From positions 318,570-355,797 of the forward strand of contig MNCI01006585.1 in NCBI GenBank assembly GCA_015680685.1: a stretch of DNA of 37,228 nt, given 5' to 3'. The DNA is from Gnetum montanum. Lineage: Eukaryota; Streptophyta; Gnetopsida; Gnetales; Gnetaceae. The notes under the pieces are model-generated. The model searched no databases. It was not told the DNA's origin and saw only the letters and a list, made by a program, of their open reading frames with translations. How positions within the stretch are numbered: the first letter of the stretch is position 1; each line of letters opens with the position of its first letter. The position numbers and the translations under genes are program-made. Of this stretch, positions 1 through 16,920 are shown in pieces.

Positions 1-233
1 CACCTTATTAGCAAAAAGAGTAGAGAATTATACAAAACATAAGAAAATATAAAGAAAGTAAAAGAGTATCAATAAATATTAAATATACTAATGATGGTGT
101 AAAACAAAAACTTAGAAAAGATCAATAATCCTGAAAAATAAAAAGATGTAAAACAAATAATATGAAAACAAAAAGTTGTAAAACCAAAAATGTGTAAAAC
201 AAAAACTCAAAAGACACTTAAGAATCCTAGAAA

Positions 234-2678
234 TTAGAATGGGGGGTAACCCCCATGACTAAACATTTGTTCATGGCTAGGATTGATAAATGGAAAATTT
301 GGATCCATGCATGTTGGAAATATTAGGATCTAGTCATATTCAAACCATTGGGCGTCTTTTGGTATGGTGGTAGGAATGTATCCAAATTGGGATTCACACA
401 CTTGATTAAAGTAGGCATAGTGGGGTAGATTATAAGATGTGTTCATGTGATAAGAAGTTGACCCACCATGGCACCCGTGACCATAAGATGGCATGCAAGG
501 ATCGATATGTCTCCTCTCGTGGTTATATTCATTGGGTCACATGATTGTCGGAGTATTAATTGGTGGCATGGATAAGGTAACAGGAGGTGTTGAGTTTGAC
601 GAGGAAGGTGCATCATAGTGTTGGGCTTGTGCTAAGTTGGAAGATGCAGTGGTTTCAGAACTGTGATGTCTTTTTCTAAGACCATGCCTAAAGAAAGGAT
701 GCTTCCAACGTTGTGAAGGATTCCCATTGTTATTGACAGTAGCAACACAAGTAATGTTCATGGGTTGTTGCTGTGGTGCAAAACTTTTTGGTACTACTGG
801 TGGTGATGTAGGATGAGGTGAAGGATGAGAGTATTGAGAGCAAGGAGAAGTATAAGAAACATGAGGTGGTGATCTTGTAGGAGAGGACACGGGTTGATGA
901 TACTTGGGAGAGTGATAACGATGAGGTGAAGTAGAGAATGTTGATTCAATTGAAGAAACAAGGTGTTGAACATGATAAGCACTTGATTTTCAAATGGTAT
1001 GAAGGGTGTGGCCAGTTTGGCGATGGCCTCCCCCATGACTGGGGGTTTTGCCACTACAATTGAGCACAGTACTGAGGCCAGTAAGAATTTGCCCATGGAT
1101 AGTACAATGAGTTGTGGGATTGCCAATAAAATTGTGGAACAGGAATGCACCCAACCATGTACTTTTGTACGAAATATGGATGTAACATTCTTTCCCAATG
1201 CTCATGTAGATGTAACAAGATTGGGCATTGGCCTTGTAGATGATTGTATAGGCAAACATCACATCGATACTTATATTTTGAGGTTAAGCCCCTATCCTTA
1301 TTTTGTTCAACCCTTCTTTTTGATTGTCGAATGATGTTTTGTCCTGTTTCTAGGTTTGGCATCCTCTATTTGTTTTGATCGTCAAAGTTATCTTGCATGT
1401 GTCTCCCTCTAATAATGTTTGCATATTCTCTACATTTTTCATGTACCCACTTCGTCATCTTGTTGACCTTTGCCTCAATTTCATCTAGTGATTTTATATT
1501 GGCAAAGGTAGAAATGGTTCCACCTCCTCAAGGTGAGTTGATTTCTCCTCTTTATGACTATGGACCTTTGTTACTTCAAGAGTTTGGTCTTGTTAAGATT
1601 TTTTAACATTCTCCCATTTGGCTATTTCTCCTTCTTCTTTTCCTACCTGCTTAATAAGCTCTTAGAATTGATGGGTTCGTAGTTCATATAGTTGACCTGG
1701 GGCATACATCCCTAGGGTCTCCCTTGTTTCATTATGGAGCCCATCCATGATGTGATACATTAGCCTTTTCTCAGAGAACCCATGGCCTGGGCATTTGTTT
1801 AACAAAGAGTAATATCTTTCTAAGGCCATGTCTAAGGGTTCATGTTGCCCTTGTTTCCACTCTTGGATTTGTCTCCTCAAGGCTGACACTCTTGCATAGG
1901 TTTGATATCTTTCATTGAAGAGGTTTACCATTGTGGTCCAAGGTCGAATTGAATTCGATTTTAAAGACCTATACCACACTTTAGCTTGACCAACGAGTGT
2001 CATAGGGAAGAGCTTAAGCCTTTGCCATCCATTCTCAACATTGTTCCATACACAGGCATCATAGAAGGTTTATAAATGATGTTGTGGATCTTAATCATAG
2101 CCTCTTGAGAACTTAGGAAAGTTGTTTAAATCAAGCTTAGGTAGACGGTTTTCCTTGCGATGCCTACGGGAAATTAGAACAGCCTCTTGTATATGCATTA
2201 AGCTCTTAGTGCCCAGCAAGGGTTCATCGTCACTAAGTAGGTTATGAGTTTGTAAGTTGGGACAATGTTGTCTTTGTTCATGTTGGTGTTCCTGACTTTG
2301 CCTGTGGGTTTGATTTTTATTTCTATGCCGACCCCTTAAGGAATAGTCATCTGTGTCACAACTCGACGTTGAAAGAGCAGAGAAAGAGAGGGAACTAAAA
2401 AACTCATCATGACTTTTGTAAGTCTCCCAATCATCCCCTAATGTATTCTTGCTACCCATTGAGAAGGTCTTAGGCCTTACGGGCCTCCTCATTCTAGGGG
2501 ATGTCCCATCTTCACTAGAGGTGTTTGAGTTGGATGACAAAAGTCCTTGAGTATCGTTGGAGTGTCTATGAACATATGAAACTCCTGCATAAGATTGAGT
2601 ACTCCAAACTTCTTCATTGGTTCTCCAATGAATTGCCTCACTAGATGTTGTGTTATCGTTGTCTTGTGAAAGAGACAT
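234..2678 (-). pseudogene. Broken gag of element A
   Basis: This is the structural (capsid/nucleocapsid) polyprotein of the element. It starts with MSLSQDN at 2678, followed by a Ser/Gln-rich N-terminal region. The retrotransposon gag core lies at 2003-1662 (motifs WYRSL, ERYQT, LRRQIQEW, HIMDGLHNETR). A zinc knuckle, CDVCLYNHLQGQC, lies near 1250. A Pro/Ser-rich region with MNITCVATVNN and HPFFRHG follows, and then a Gly/His/Tyr-rich tail ending at TAA 236-234. It is not functional as it stands. Stops follow the FSRGYD motif near 2088, and the frame changes between the core and the knuckle. In-frame stops also occur at TAG 1368-1366 and TGA 539-537, and both of these are shared with element B's gag. 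No protease motif is seen. Confidence 0.8.
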
Positions 2679-2793
2679 TGTTGTGAATTATGTGTGACTT
2701 AATTGAATTTAATTTCTTTATCTGAAAGATATATTGTTAATACCCTGTTACAACGATCTTGTATGATATAACTAATCTAGATAACTAGCACCA

Positions 2794-2812
2794 TCCCCAG
2801 CAACAACGCCAA
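2794..2812 (-). other. Primer binding site of element A (tRNA-Asp-like)
   Basis: Minus strand TTGGCGTTGTTGCTGGGGA lies immediately after the LTR end. From memory of the family, it differs from the plant tRNA-Asp 3'-end complement used by Athila/Tat elements only by C-to-T changes. Confidence 0.7.
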
Positions 2813-3894
2813 TGATAAGTGGCGAGGTACCCATACGCTCAACCATACAAATACGAGCATGTACACATGATCCGATCAAACTCCGCGGATGGACTACTTG
2901 TGGCACCTAAACAATTATACATTGATTGCAGTTCGCTGTCTTCCCACCTAGACTAGTATTTGCTTTGTCACATATGGTTTAGTCCAGAGTGAGGTGTATG
3001 ATGTGATTCTAAACTAGGCTACTCATAGAGACAATGGGAAACAATCTTGATTAAGCTAATAGGCAACATAAAGTAAAATCTAAGCTAGCCTAAGTGCGAT
3101 AACATCTGTCCTTAATCATTCGTACGCATCTTGGACCTTGTGTACTACTTCTAGGATTTCCAAGCACACATTACTTGAGCACTACTAGATACACTACTGG
3201 GTTACCAAGTAGTTACACTTAAATGTTCTTGATTAAGTCGTACTCATTCCGCATTAACAACAGGAAGTGTAATTGATGATAAAGGAAATATTAACTCAAT
3301 AGACAATAATAAATAATCAACAATTAAAGTAAATAAAAGCTAAGTAAATAAGAATGAAAGTGAGAGTAATTAATTGCTAAGTAGCCTATGGTTTAATCTA
3401 GCCTAACACAAGTAACCGTTCCTACTTCTTGGACACATCCTGAACTTCATGCAAAGACTACTGGGCTATCAAATGCTAGTTGTTTCTAAGCTACCAAGTG
3501 TCACATGTATGCTTGAAGGGGTCATGCTTGTGTAATTTAACAATTTGCTTAATTGATCAAAATGAATTGTTGTGCTAATCACATAAATATAAAGTGCATA
3601 AAATAAAATAAATGCATAAGAAAATAAAATAAAATAAATGCGTAAGAAACAAATCTCAAGTGTTGCAAGGATGAATTAAAGAGCTCATCTTTATTGCCAA
3701 CACAATGGTATGCTCAAGTACATCAATGCTTGAATAAAGATCTGTCCACACTTAGACCTCCTGAGCACTTGGAAAATATTCTAATTTTCAAACAAACTGC
3801 AAGAGTTTCGCTACTTGACTACTAAAAAACTTGCTCCCAATTGCACGCCTAGGCGCTGTATTCATAAACTTCCGCTCTAATAACTCCTTCATCA
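2813..3894 (-). repeat. 5' LTR of element A
   Basis: The inner end (minus-strand 3' end, ...CCACTTATCA) directly abuts the primer site. From about 2813 to 3240 it is the reverse complement of the LTR ends of element B, including the GGTACC block followed by a CTCAACCATA block. An AATAAA-type signal lies near 3690 in the same place as in B. The outer U3 part is unlike B's. The start at 3894 (minus strand TGATGA) is chosen by analogy with the TGATGA starts of the LTRs at 28074 and 30403. That end is less certain than the inner one. Confidence 0.65.
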
Positions 3895-5343
3895 CTTGTT
3901 ATCTATTCCATTTACAAAATTCTTAAATTCCAACGCTTAGTAGAGGTAAGGGGTTGCTAATGATACTTAGATTTTCAAGGGCTCACTCATCTTTAGTTCA
4001 TAAATTCTTTTGGAGAGTGAGTTAGCTTGTTAAAAGGCATTTATTAGACCCGATCGCGGCCCCTTACCTACTTTGCAGCAGCTGTACGCTGCTTTCCAAT
4101 AAAGTATCATATTTCACGTTTTATCTCACAAAAATAAAATTCCGAGAAAATTTATTTGCCGTCATTCTCCAAATCACCTGTTTCCACGAGAAAAACGACA
4201 CACATTACGAAACAATATATAAATCAAAATATTCCCATTCCACTGCAACACCGCCTGGCGAAAACCGAAATCAAAAGCGGCCACCAAACGACTGAACGAA
4301 CGAGCAAACCAACTGAAAAAAAAAACATAAAAATCAAACGCCGATCACGTTTGAAAAACTCAGCACCATCTCAGGCAGCGAAAGAATTTACCAGCAATCC
4401 TGCTCGTCAAATCTGGACATCGAAATTCCGTCGATATTATCTATCTTTCACCTCCAGATTTTCATCCTCGAAACCCTCACATCATCATCGTTGTTGTTGT
4501 TGGTGCTGAGATTTCTGAGCATGTTCGAGAATGCGATTTTTTGTCGCCAGTGTAGCATATTCGTGGAGATTATCTGCTGTTTGTTTTGCTTCCTGCCAGT
4601 TCGCATATTCTTGGAGTCAATTTGGCGTCTGGTTTGATTTCGGGAATGCGGCCATGGCGAATATTAAATTTGAGAGCGGCAGGTAGTGCGATACAACGCT
4701 TACGCTTCTCCTTCTTTAGAAAGCTTTATCTATCTATTTATCCTATCCATATTTTCTACTTCACAATATACATAAGCACAACTAGCGCACGTATAGGCCC
4801 GAAGCGTACGATCTTCCACTTGTCAAACAAAATCGCCTGTTGATCTTCTCCATTTTCATCGATCTTTGCTCTTGGCCGGACTCTTTGTTCGTAGTTCCGT
4901 TTTGCGTCTCCGTCGGTGGAATCCGAGAGGGAAAACGGCTAAAGAATCGGTCCGGCTCCACCGGTGGTTCGGTTTCGAAGACTTGCGTTCAAATTTATGA
5001 ACAATCCGTCGACGAGAGGGACAGAGCTTTTCTACAAATGCAGAAGCTCTCCATCTGCAGGCCATGGCCTGCCGCCGTCGTCGTCGATCCTATTCCTTTC
5101 CTTTGATTGACGAGAAACGGCGACGAGGGCGTGGCTTTTGATTCCGCCGTGGCTCTGCCGATGGGGTAAATGCGGCTGACGCCAATCGCGATTGCAGAGG
5201 CAGAGCAGGAGCATTAGTATCAGGATCAAGATCACTGTTTGTGTGAGATAGTGATGATACGTCTGGTTCCCTGAATTCGCGGCGGTTTCGTTGCGTGTGG
5301 ACTTGCTGTTTTTGTTTCGTGGCGGAATTTTGTGTTGAAGATC
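3895..5343 (+). promoter_or_regulatory. Upstream and 5' leader region of the MAP kinase gene
   Basis: This is non-repetitive DNA between the LTR of element A and the kinase start codon. From about 4030 it is richer in C, G and CpG than its flanks, as in many plant promoters and leaders. A TATA-like TATATAAA sits at 4216-4223, and a short GTT/TGG microsatellite lies near 4488-4505. The transcription start is not determinable here, and a leader intron is possible. Open frames in this stretch (for example 4156-4509) have no recognisable protein features and are regarded as chance. Confidence 0.4.
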
Positions 5344-10821
<5,478 letters not shown>

Positions 10822-12229
10822 TTAATAAAGGTGCTCTGTTTGGTAACTCCTTTTCTTTGTCAGTTCATTGCATATTCACTGACTTGATTCTTTATTGCTT
10901 TGTTTCTGCAATACGGAGAAAGTATAAATTGCAGCAAAACTGCTGGACCTTGCTCAAATATCTCATGTACAAGTGCAAGAGTTGCCTCTCGTAAGACTAA
11001 CAGTTAAAGGCAGTTTTCCCCTGCAGTTTCCTGTAGTGTAAATAACCTATGTTCAGGATCAGACTGTTCTTGTTCCTAATTATGAATGGAGAACAGAGGT
11101 CTGATACAAGGCATTTGATTAAGCCTCAATGATCTGCTAAAAATTTAATTTATCAACATGCGAAGTGCCAGCCGAAGCATTTCTTAAACATTTGTCTTCT
11201 TGGAAAGGACTGAAGGGCTATGATAAATGAACTTCAAAAATACAATGGCATCTATATTTGCCATGGATTGTACTGTTAAAAGCTTCACAAATCCCATTCA
11301 TTCTTTACCCGGTTTCACGAATGCTATTCAATTTCTCTGGTAGCTCTCCTTTTCATTCCTCTGTAATTATAAAGATCGAAAAAGTGTTTTTGTTCCTCGG
11401 TTATGATGAGAAAAGTTGCAGCTAGCAGGAGTACATCGTATCTTTGGGACAATCGGTGCTAAATTTTAATCGAAATACTGCCAGGAAAGGAGAGCCACGG
11501 CATTTCTATTTATTATCCAACCTTATGATTAAGATATTGCAAGGGCAAGTGAGCAGTGTTATGTACTCCGAAAAGATGATAATATCGCAAATTTTGACCT
11601 TTTTCAATGGGGAACCATGCCATTTGCTTGGACATTATTTATTTCATTAATAAACAAGAGAAAGCCATAATGCATTGTTTTTTAAATCTCAAACTGCAAT
11701 TCCAAATGCAACGAAGAACTGAGCATTTAATGATAATTTTGTGTATACGCAAACAATAGTATGGCACTAAAACGGAAGGGGTTATAAATGCTGGGGATCG
11801 CTGAATCGGAATAGAAATGCAATACGTCAGTATGATGAACTAAAAATATAAGTCCAAACTGAACCTAAACTGTGCTCTTTAATCAGGTATTTGACACAAT
11901 TAGTTTTCGGGACATTTCTTCTTCTAACCCCTGTTAGATAAGGATTGTGAAAATTTTCCATGTACAAATATTTTTCTTGCAAATGTTTATTGTCGTAGAT
12001 GCGTAATCAACCAAAATGTTAAACTTGTACTTGCCGATAGATAGAACAAACACTTTTGTTCCTTGCAGAATGTTATTGTTGACAATGAAACTATGGTGGT
12101 TACATGGATTTGTCTTTTGATGTAACTAATCAGCAATGCTGCGGATACGGCTGGAATACTCCATTTAGATCAGAACAAATTAGCCTAAGCATCTTATGAA
12201 CAGAGACTCGAGGGATAATGCTATGACGC
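10822..12229. other. Intergenic space between convergent genes (3' UTRs)
   Basis: This stretch holds the 3' ends of two convergent transcripts. AATAAA at 10824-10829 is only a few bases after the kinase stop and may be too close to serve. For the F-box gene, a minus-strand AATAAA at 11991-11986 is a plausible poly(A) signal. No additional gene or repeat is recognised. Confidence 0.5.
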
Positions 12230-13476
12230 TTAAGAGACTATTGTCACAGAACAAAGGCAGGGATCCAGGGGTCCAATGTTGAAGGATTGCCAGGCAGAGT
12301 TTGGCAGGGCATTTGGATCATATGACAGATCTTTACAAGAAGCTTCTCTTTCCGTGGAGATCAGCAGCAGCTTGCCACCCATGACGCCAAAACAGAAATC
12401 AAAAGTTAAGCTTCCGGTAAGTGGCATAGGGATTCTTCTCCATGAATGCTCTGTGGGGTCAAAAATGGCAAGGTTTCTTTCATTTTTCCATTCAACGCAC
12501 ATGAGTTTGTTATCCAGGACCGCATATGCAAGAACCATAACACACCCATTTCTCATCTGAGTCCAGGTATAGTTTCTAGGATCATAAAGTTCAATTGTCT
12601 TTGAATTCCCTAGAATGAATGTTGATCTGCCTCCCATGACATAAAGCTTTCCTTCAAGACCACAGGCAAAACAGGCCCATCTAGGACGCCTTAGGTTTTC
12701 AATCTCTGACCACTGATTTTTCTCAGGATTAAACACCTCAACGCTGGAAAGCTGTTCACCATGTTTCCCACGGCCTCCGGCCACATAAATAAGACCATCT
12801 ATCTCTGTACATGCAAAATCAAACCGAGCTTCTTTCATACGTGGAAGCTCAACCCACCTGCATCAGTAAAACATGGTCGTTCAAGTGACTTTTGCTTACA
12901 TGATTTCTTCTACAGATTTTTAAGATCAGGTCCAGATTCTCTCTTCTGAGTGCTTGAATAAAACGAATTGTTGCACCAAACGTAGTCACGTAAACAGCAG
13001 GAAACTTGAACTAAATGAATGAGAAATTACCTGTTTAGAGAAGAATCATACTCGTACAGAGCCTCTGATACAATAGAATTGCCATCCTCATCCTCGTAGA
13101 AACCACCAATCACGTACAACTTATGATAGCTGACGGTGTAACCAAATCCTTTCTGCTTCTGGGGTCCAGGCATGGGAGGAAGTGATCGCCATTTTGATTC
13201 ACTCGGAATGAAAACTTGCCACATAATTTGGGCGGAGTTTTTATCCTCTGTCAAGACATAAACCCATTCTTCCAAGACCCCTGCCATCCTCCTGATCTGA
13301 TAAAATTCCTTGCTTTGAAGAAAATTCCTCCAACTCTTGCACACGGATCCCATTCTCTGGAAGGAAATGCGCGGAACAAGTGCGAGGCAGGACTTTGCCA
13401 CATCGTTAGGTAGCCCTGGCAAAAGATCCGCTGCACTATTTGTGTCTCGTGTCGTGGACTTGCTCAAAGTTTTCAT
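12230..13476 (-). CDS. F-box/Kelch-repeat protein (At1g67480-like), two exons
   Basis: This is a putative substrate receptor of an SCF-type E3 ubiquitin ligase: the F-box would bind SKP1 and the Kelch propeller would bind the target. Exon 1 is 13476-13031 and exon 2 is 12857-12230, joined over a 173-bp GT-AG intron with the Arg-Trp codons reading across the junction (357 codons plus stop). The F-box spans roughly residues 18-63 (LLPGLPNDVAKSCLALVP, MGSVCKSWRNFL). The Kelch-type blades include KLYVIGGF, LIYVAGGRG and KLYVMGGRS, with RRPRWACFA between blades and CSVTIVS at the end. This layout closely follows the Arabidopsis At1g67480-type proteins as I recall them. The ATG at 13476 gives a short N-terminus before the F-box. 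An upstream exon cannot be excluded. The gene looks intact and converges on the kinase gene. Confidence 0.93.
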
Positions 13477-15983
13477 TTCTGAGACATTGTAACATTACTG
13501 TTAAATCTTTCACGGGAGCTTTTGCAGTTCGGACTCTTACAGATAGTGCAGGATGCTCATGTTTTCTTTTTGAATTAAAAATAGGCAGTTCTGTACATGG
13601 TTTCCGACTTTCTGCTTCATAGTACAATGATTAAAAGTTTTTTTTTTTTTTAATTGATCAGCAATCATCAAATACTTAAGTTCAGCCTAAGGTTGTCCTA
13701 AAAACTTCCTTTTACCTGTTTCGTAGGAAGGAAAACTAAGAGGGGGTTCTATTAGCTATTTGAAGTACTTCCCAGAAAAGTAGCCAAGAAAACTGATCCC
13801 CTCTCCTGCCAAGCTTCCTGCCAAACCAGAAATCAGCAAGCAAATTCCAAGGAAAACTAAGACTACCATAAACCTGTCAAACTGAACACTAGCAAATATA
13901 AAAAATGAGGCGAGAAAGAGTCTAGAAATCGTATAATTCTTAACCGTGAAATGCAGAAACAGGAGACAGACCCATCAAGCTATAGACCAACTCATTGCAA
14001 AACCATACTAATGCACAGTAGAAAATGAAGCAGAACTACATCTATAACTAAGAAAGTGATGCTACCATTTGTGCATCTAAATTTATATAGGGGATCTTCC
14101 ATTATGAGCCATATAGGACGTCTCTGTGCATCTAAATTTCCTTCGAAGTTAAAGTTGAAGGAAATAAATGAATGATGCTTGAAGCTTGAGCAGGAGCCAG
14201 TTATGAGATGTCAACATCTCATCTGTAATAGAATCCATACCACATGGCTTTCAAACCTCCACCACATGTCAGTGGCAGACCTGGTTGCATCTTTCTTGGT
14301 TAGACAAGAACAGTTCAATACTGCTGGTAAAGGCACAAATTCCGCATTGGATGTTAATTGGTGAATATCTTACAATTCCATCTATGTGAGACATTTTAAA
14401 AAGCTTGTAGCCCACAAACCTGAAATAAACGGCTGAATTTTAACACACCAATTTGTTGAAATTCTTGGGTGCGTGTGGCTAGGCCGGTAAGATTTTAGGT
14501 CTTTGAATTCAATTTGGAATAAAGTTCCATCTGTAGGCAATTTTCACTCCTTCGATATTTAATTAAACAATATTTAAGGCTATACTTCCAGGTGGGCGGC
14601 AAATGCCCAGAGTATGGTAACTGGGGATCTGAATTATGTTTTTTATTTGTGGTTCAGTTGATTCCACGAAGGAACCTGGAACTGCCTCGGCCAGACACTC
14701 AGATTTTTCGACTTCTGCATTATTGCCACACAGTAAGATATGGCTATCAACGAGGCCCAGACTTGAATCTTGCAGGAAAAAGACGATTCTGGTGCTGTTC
14801 ATTATCGGGTTCCTATAATTAGAGTCCTGCCTTTTTATTTTTGAGGGTCCCCATTTTGATCCAGATGCTTCATGGGTAAGAGCAACCGCACAGCGTTGGG
14901 ACGTGGAATATTGTTTCTCCGCTGTATCAAATTTAACCGAATAATTTTAAAGAAACTCGGTTAATTACAATTGTCTAATAGCGGTAACGTGTTGCATTAG
15001 TGATATACATGAAATGTTACAAGATTCGTTGAATTTTTGTCGTGTAACAATGGAGGTTAACGTTAAGAAAACTAACTAGAATGATGGTGTGGCTTTAGAA
15101 ATATAAATTATGAGTTTAAATCTAAGTAGACTTTATTAACTCCTTCAAATACGGGGTCTTCTTTGTGTGAATAATTATAAATGAAATCAGTATATCAAAG
15201 AAAGAGTTAAGCAGGAGATTTAAACTTTTTATGCTTTCAGAACTTAAAAAACAAATCTTTCAAGTAACATTTTATCTTTTATTATGTATGGATGTCCGGT
15301 TTAGAACCATGCCTTAGTAAGAGAAGTTGGAAAGCTATTGAAAGGTTATTCTTTGCTTGATAAATTTGATGTAAAGATGACATGTGATATGTTTCCCATG
15401 GAAGTTTAAGTTATAGCACTAAAACAACCGAGCATTCTTAAGCTGTCCTTGAAGAGACAAAAGAAGGCTTGTACTATTAAGGATACTATTTCTAAATAAG
15501 TGCTAACTTGCAAGATGTATCTTGATCTTCCAAATATTTTATGTTCTTATAGCTTAACTACACTAAGCTTATTTTATGTATAACTAGAACATCATGAAAA
15601 AGTAATTAATTCTATTAATAAGCTAACTCAAAATGAAGTAATTCGGGACTTTTATTTAATTATGAATAAAGAATGCTATAATATAATGGTAACTTATCTA
15701 ACTTATAGAATTTAGTCATTGATAAATTTTTTAAGAGGCGGTGGGTGTGATTATAAGTATATCCCAAAATGGATAGCCAACATGATACTTTAGAGGAACA
15801 TAATGATGCTTCCAGTGTAACTCAAACTAGCAATTTAGTCATTGATATTTATCTAATATTATCAACATTGAAAAAACGAACACAATTACATTGTATAAAA
15901 TACCATTAATAAATATTTTATGTTGAAACTAGCACTGAAATTTATTTAGTCTATGTAGACCCAAAGGATACATTAAATTTATT
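13477..15983. other. AT-rich intergenic region upstream of the F-box gene
   Basis: The first part should contain the promoter and leader of the F-box gene. A poly-T run lies at about 13638-13651. From roughly 14830 to 15980 the sequence is very AT-rich, without a usable frame. It may be decayed repeat DNA, but no family is recognised. Open frames near 14563-14822 on both strands show no domain. Confidence 0.4.
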
Positions 15984-16790
15984 GAGTACCTGATATCGCA
16001 GCCTAGATAACAATATTGAATACACGATATCGTGATTCCTATATTGGCCTATAAATATAGCACTCAGGCGCACAGGAAAAGAGTCAGTTGGTAAGTCTTT
16101 AGGGTCAAGTCTCTTTGTTAGTTTTCAGTTCTTTCCCAAGTGCATGCCCGCAGTGTGATGTTTGTAATTGTACGAGACCTTTATTCAACTGTGATGTACT
16201 TGGACACGCACACAATCGACAATAAAGATCGAGATTACTCCATCATTGTAGCATTCACTTAGTTTTTAATTGTTTAATTGTTAATTATTATTTATTGTTT
16301 TCTTAGTTAATATTTCTTTATCATTATTTACTATTCTTGTTGTCAATGTGGAATGAGTACGTCTTAATCACAAACATTTAAGTGTAACTACTTGGTAACC
16401 TAGTAGCGTATCTAGTAGTGCTCAAGTAATGTGCACTTGGTAATCCTAGAGGTAGTACACAAGATCCAAGATGCGTATGGATGATTAAGGACGAATGCCC
16501 ATCACACTTAGGCTAGCTTAGATTTTACCTCATATTGCTTATTAGCTTAATTAAGATTATTTCTCATTGCTTCTAGGAGTAGCCTAGTGTTAGAAATCAC
16601 ATCATACACCTCACTTTGGACTAAACCATACGTGACAAAGCAAATGCTGGTCCAAGTGGGAAGATAGCGAACTGCGATCAACATGTAACTATCTAGGTGC
16701 CACAACTAGTTCGTCTACAAAGTTCGACCGGATCATGTGTACACACTCATATTTGTATGGTTGAGTGTAGGGGTACCTTGCTGCTCATCA
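15984..16790 (+). repeat. 5' LTR of element B, 5'-truncated
   Basis: It is homologous to 24283-25095, with homology starting at GAGTACC (15984). The first 45 or so bases of the 3' LTR have no counterpart. It carries a TATA box (TATAAATA at 16050-16057), an AATAAAGATC poly(A)-type signal near 16221, and ends CTCATCA at 16790, directly before the primer site. Confidence 0.85.
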
Positions 16791-16809
16791 TTGGTGCCAT
16801 TCTTGGGGA
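16791..16809 (+). other. Primer binding site of element B (tRNA-Asp-like)
   Basis: TTGGTGCCATTCTTGGGGA lies immediately after the 5' LTR, in the same position as the primer site of element A. It resembles a decayed tRNA-Asp 3'-end complement as used by Athila/Tat-like elements. Confidence 0.65.
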
Positions 16810-16920
16810 TAGTGCTAGTTATCTAGATTAGTTATATCATACAAGATCGTTATAACGAAGTATTAATGATATATCTTTTAGAAAGAAATTAATTGCAAAT
16901 AAGTCACACAATTCACAACA

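Larger units (their letters stand above)
1..3894 (-). mobile_element. Element A: 5' part of a minus-strand Ty3-type LTR retrotransposon
   Basis: Read on the minus strand, the order is 5' LTR (3894-2813), primer binding site, broken gag (2678-234), then AT-rich DNA with repeated GTAAAAC/GTTTTAC motifs that leaves the window at position 1. No protease, reverse transcriptase or integrase is seen, and the 3' LTR lies outside. The LTR and gag closely resemble plus-strand element B (15984-25095), so both belong to one family. The outer boundary at 3894 is inferred from the TGATGA terminus shared with elements C and D. A target-site duplication cannot be tested because the other end is missing. Sequence similarity supports Ty3/gypsy affiliation, and the primer site suggests an Athila/Tat-like lineage. 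Confidence 0.8.

Noticed and set aside
4156-4509. A 117-codon plus-strand frame upstream of the kinase
   Set aside because: Its composition is Lys/Ser/Thr-rich without a domain, and it lies where the promoter and leader are expected. It probably reflects local base composition.
13216-13622. Plus- and minus-strand frames over and just upstream of F-box exon 1
   Set aside because: They overlap or flank the exon in other frames, with no protein features of their own.
14563-14822. Open frames on both strands near 14.6-14.8 kb as an extra exon of the F-box gene
   Set aside because: No domain or splice-supported join to the F-box gene is visible, and the F-box ATG at 13476 already gives a full-length protein.
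15971-15990. Element B 5' LTR start at the TG in ATTGAGTACC
   Set aside because: The 3' LTR begins TGCTGAATTG about 45 bp further out, and no CTAAC target-site copy precedes this point, so truncation is the better explanation.
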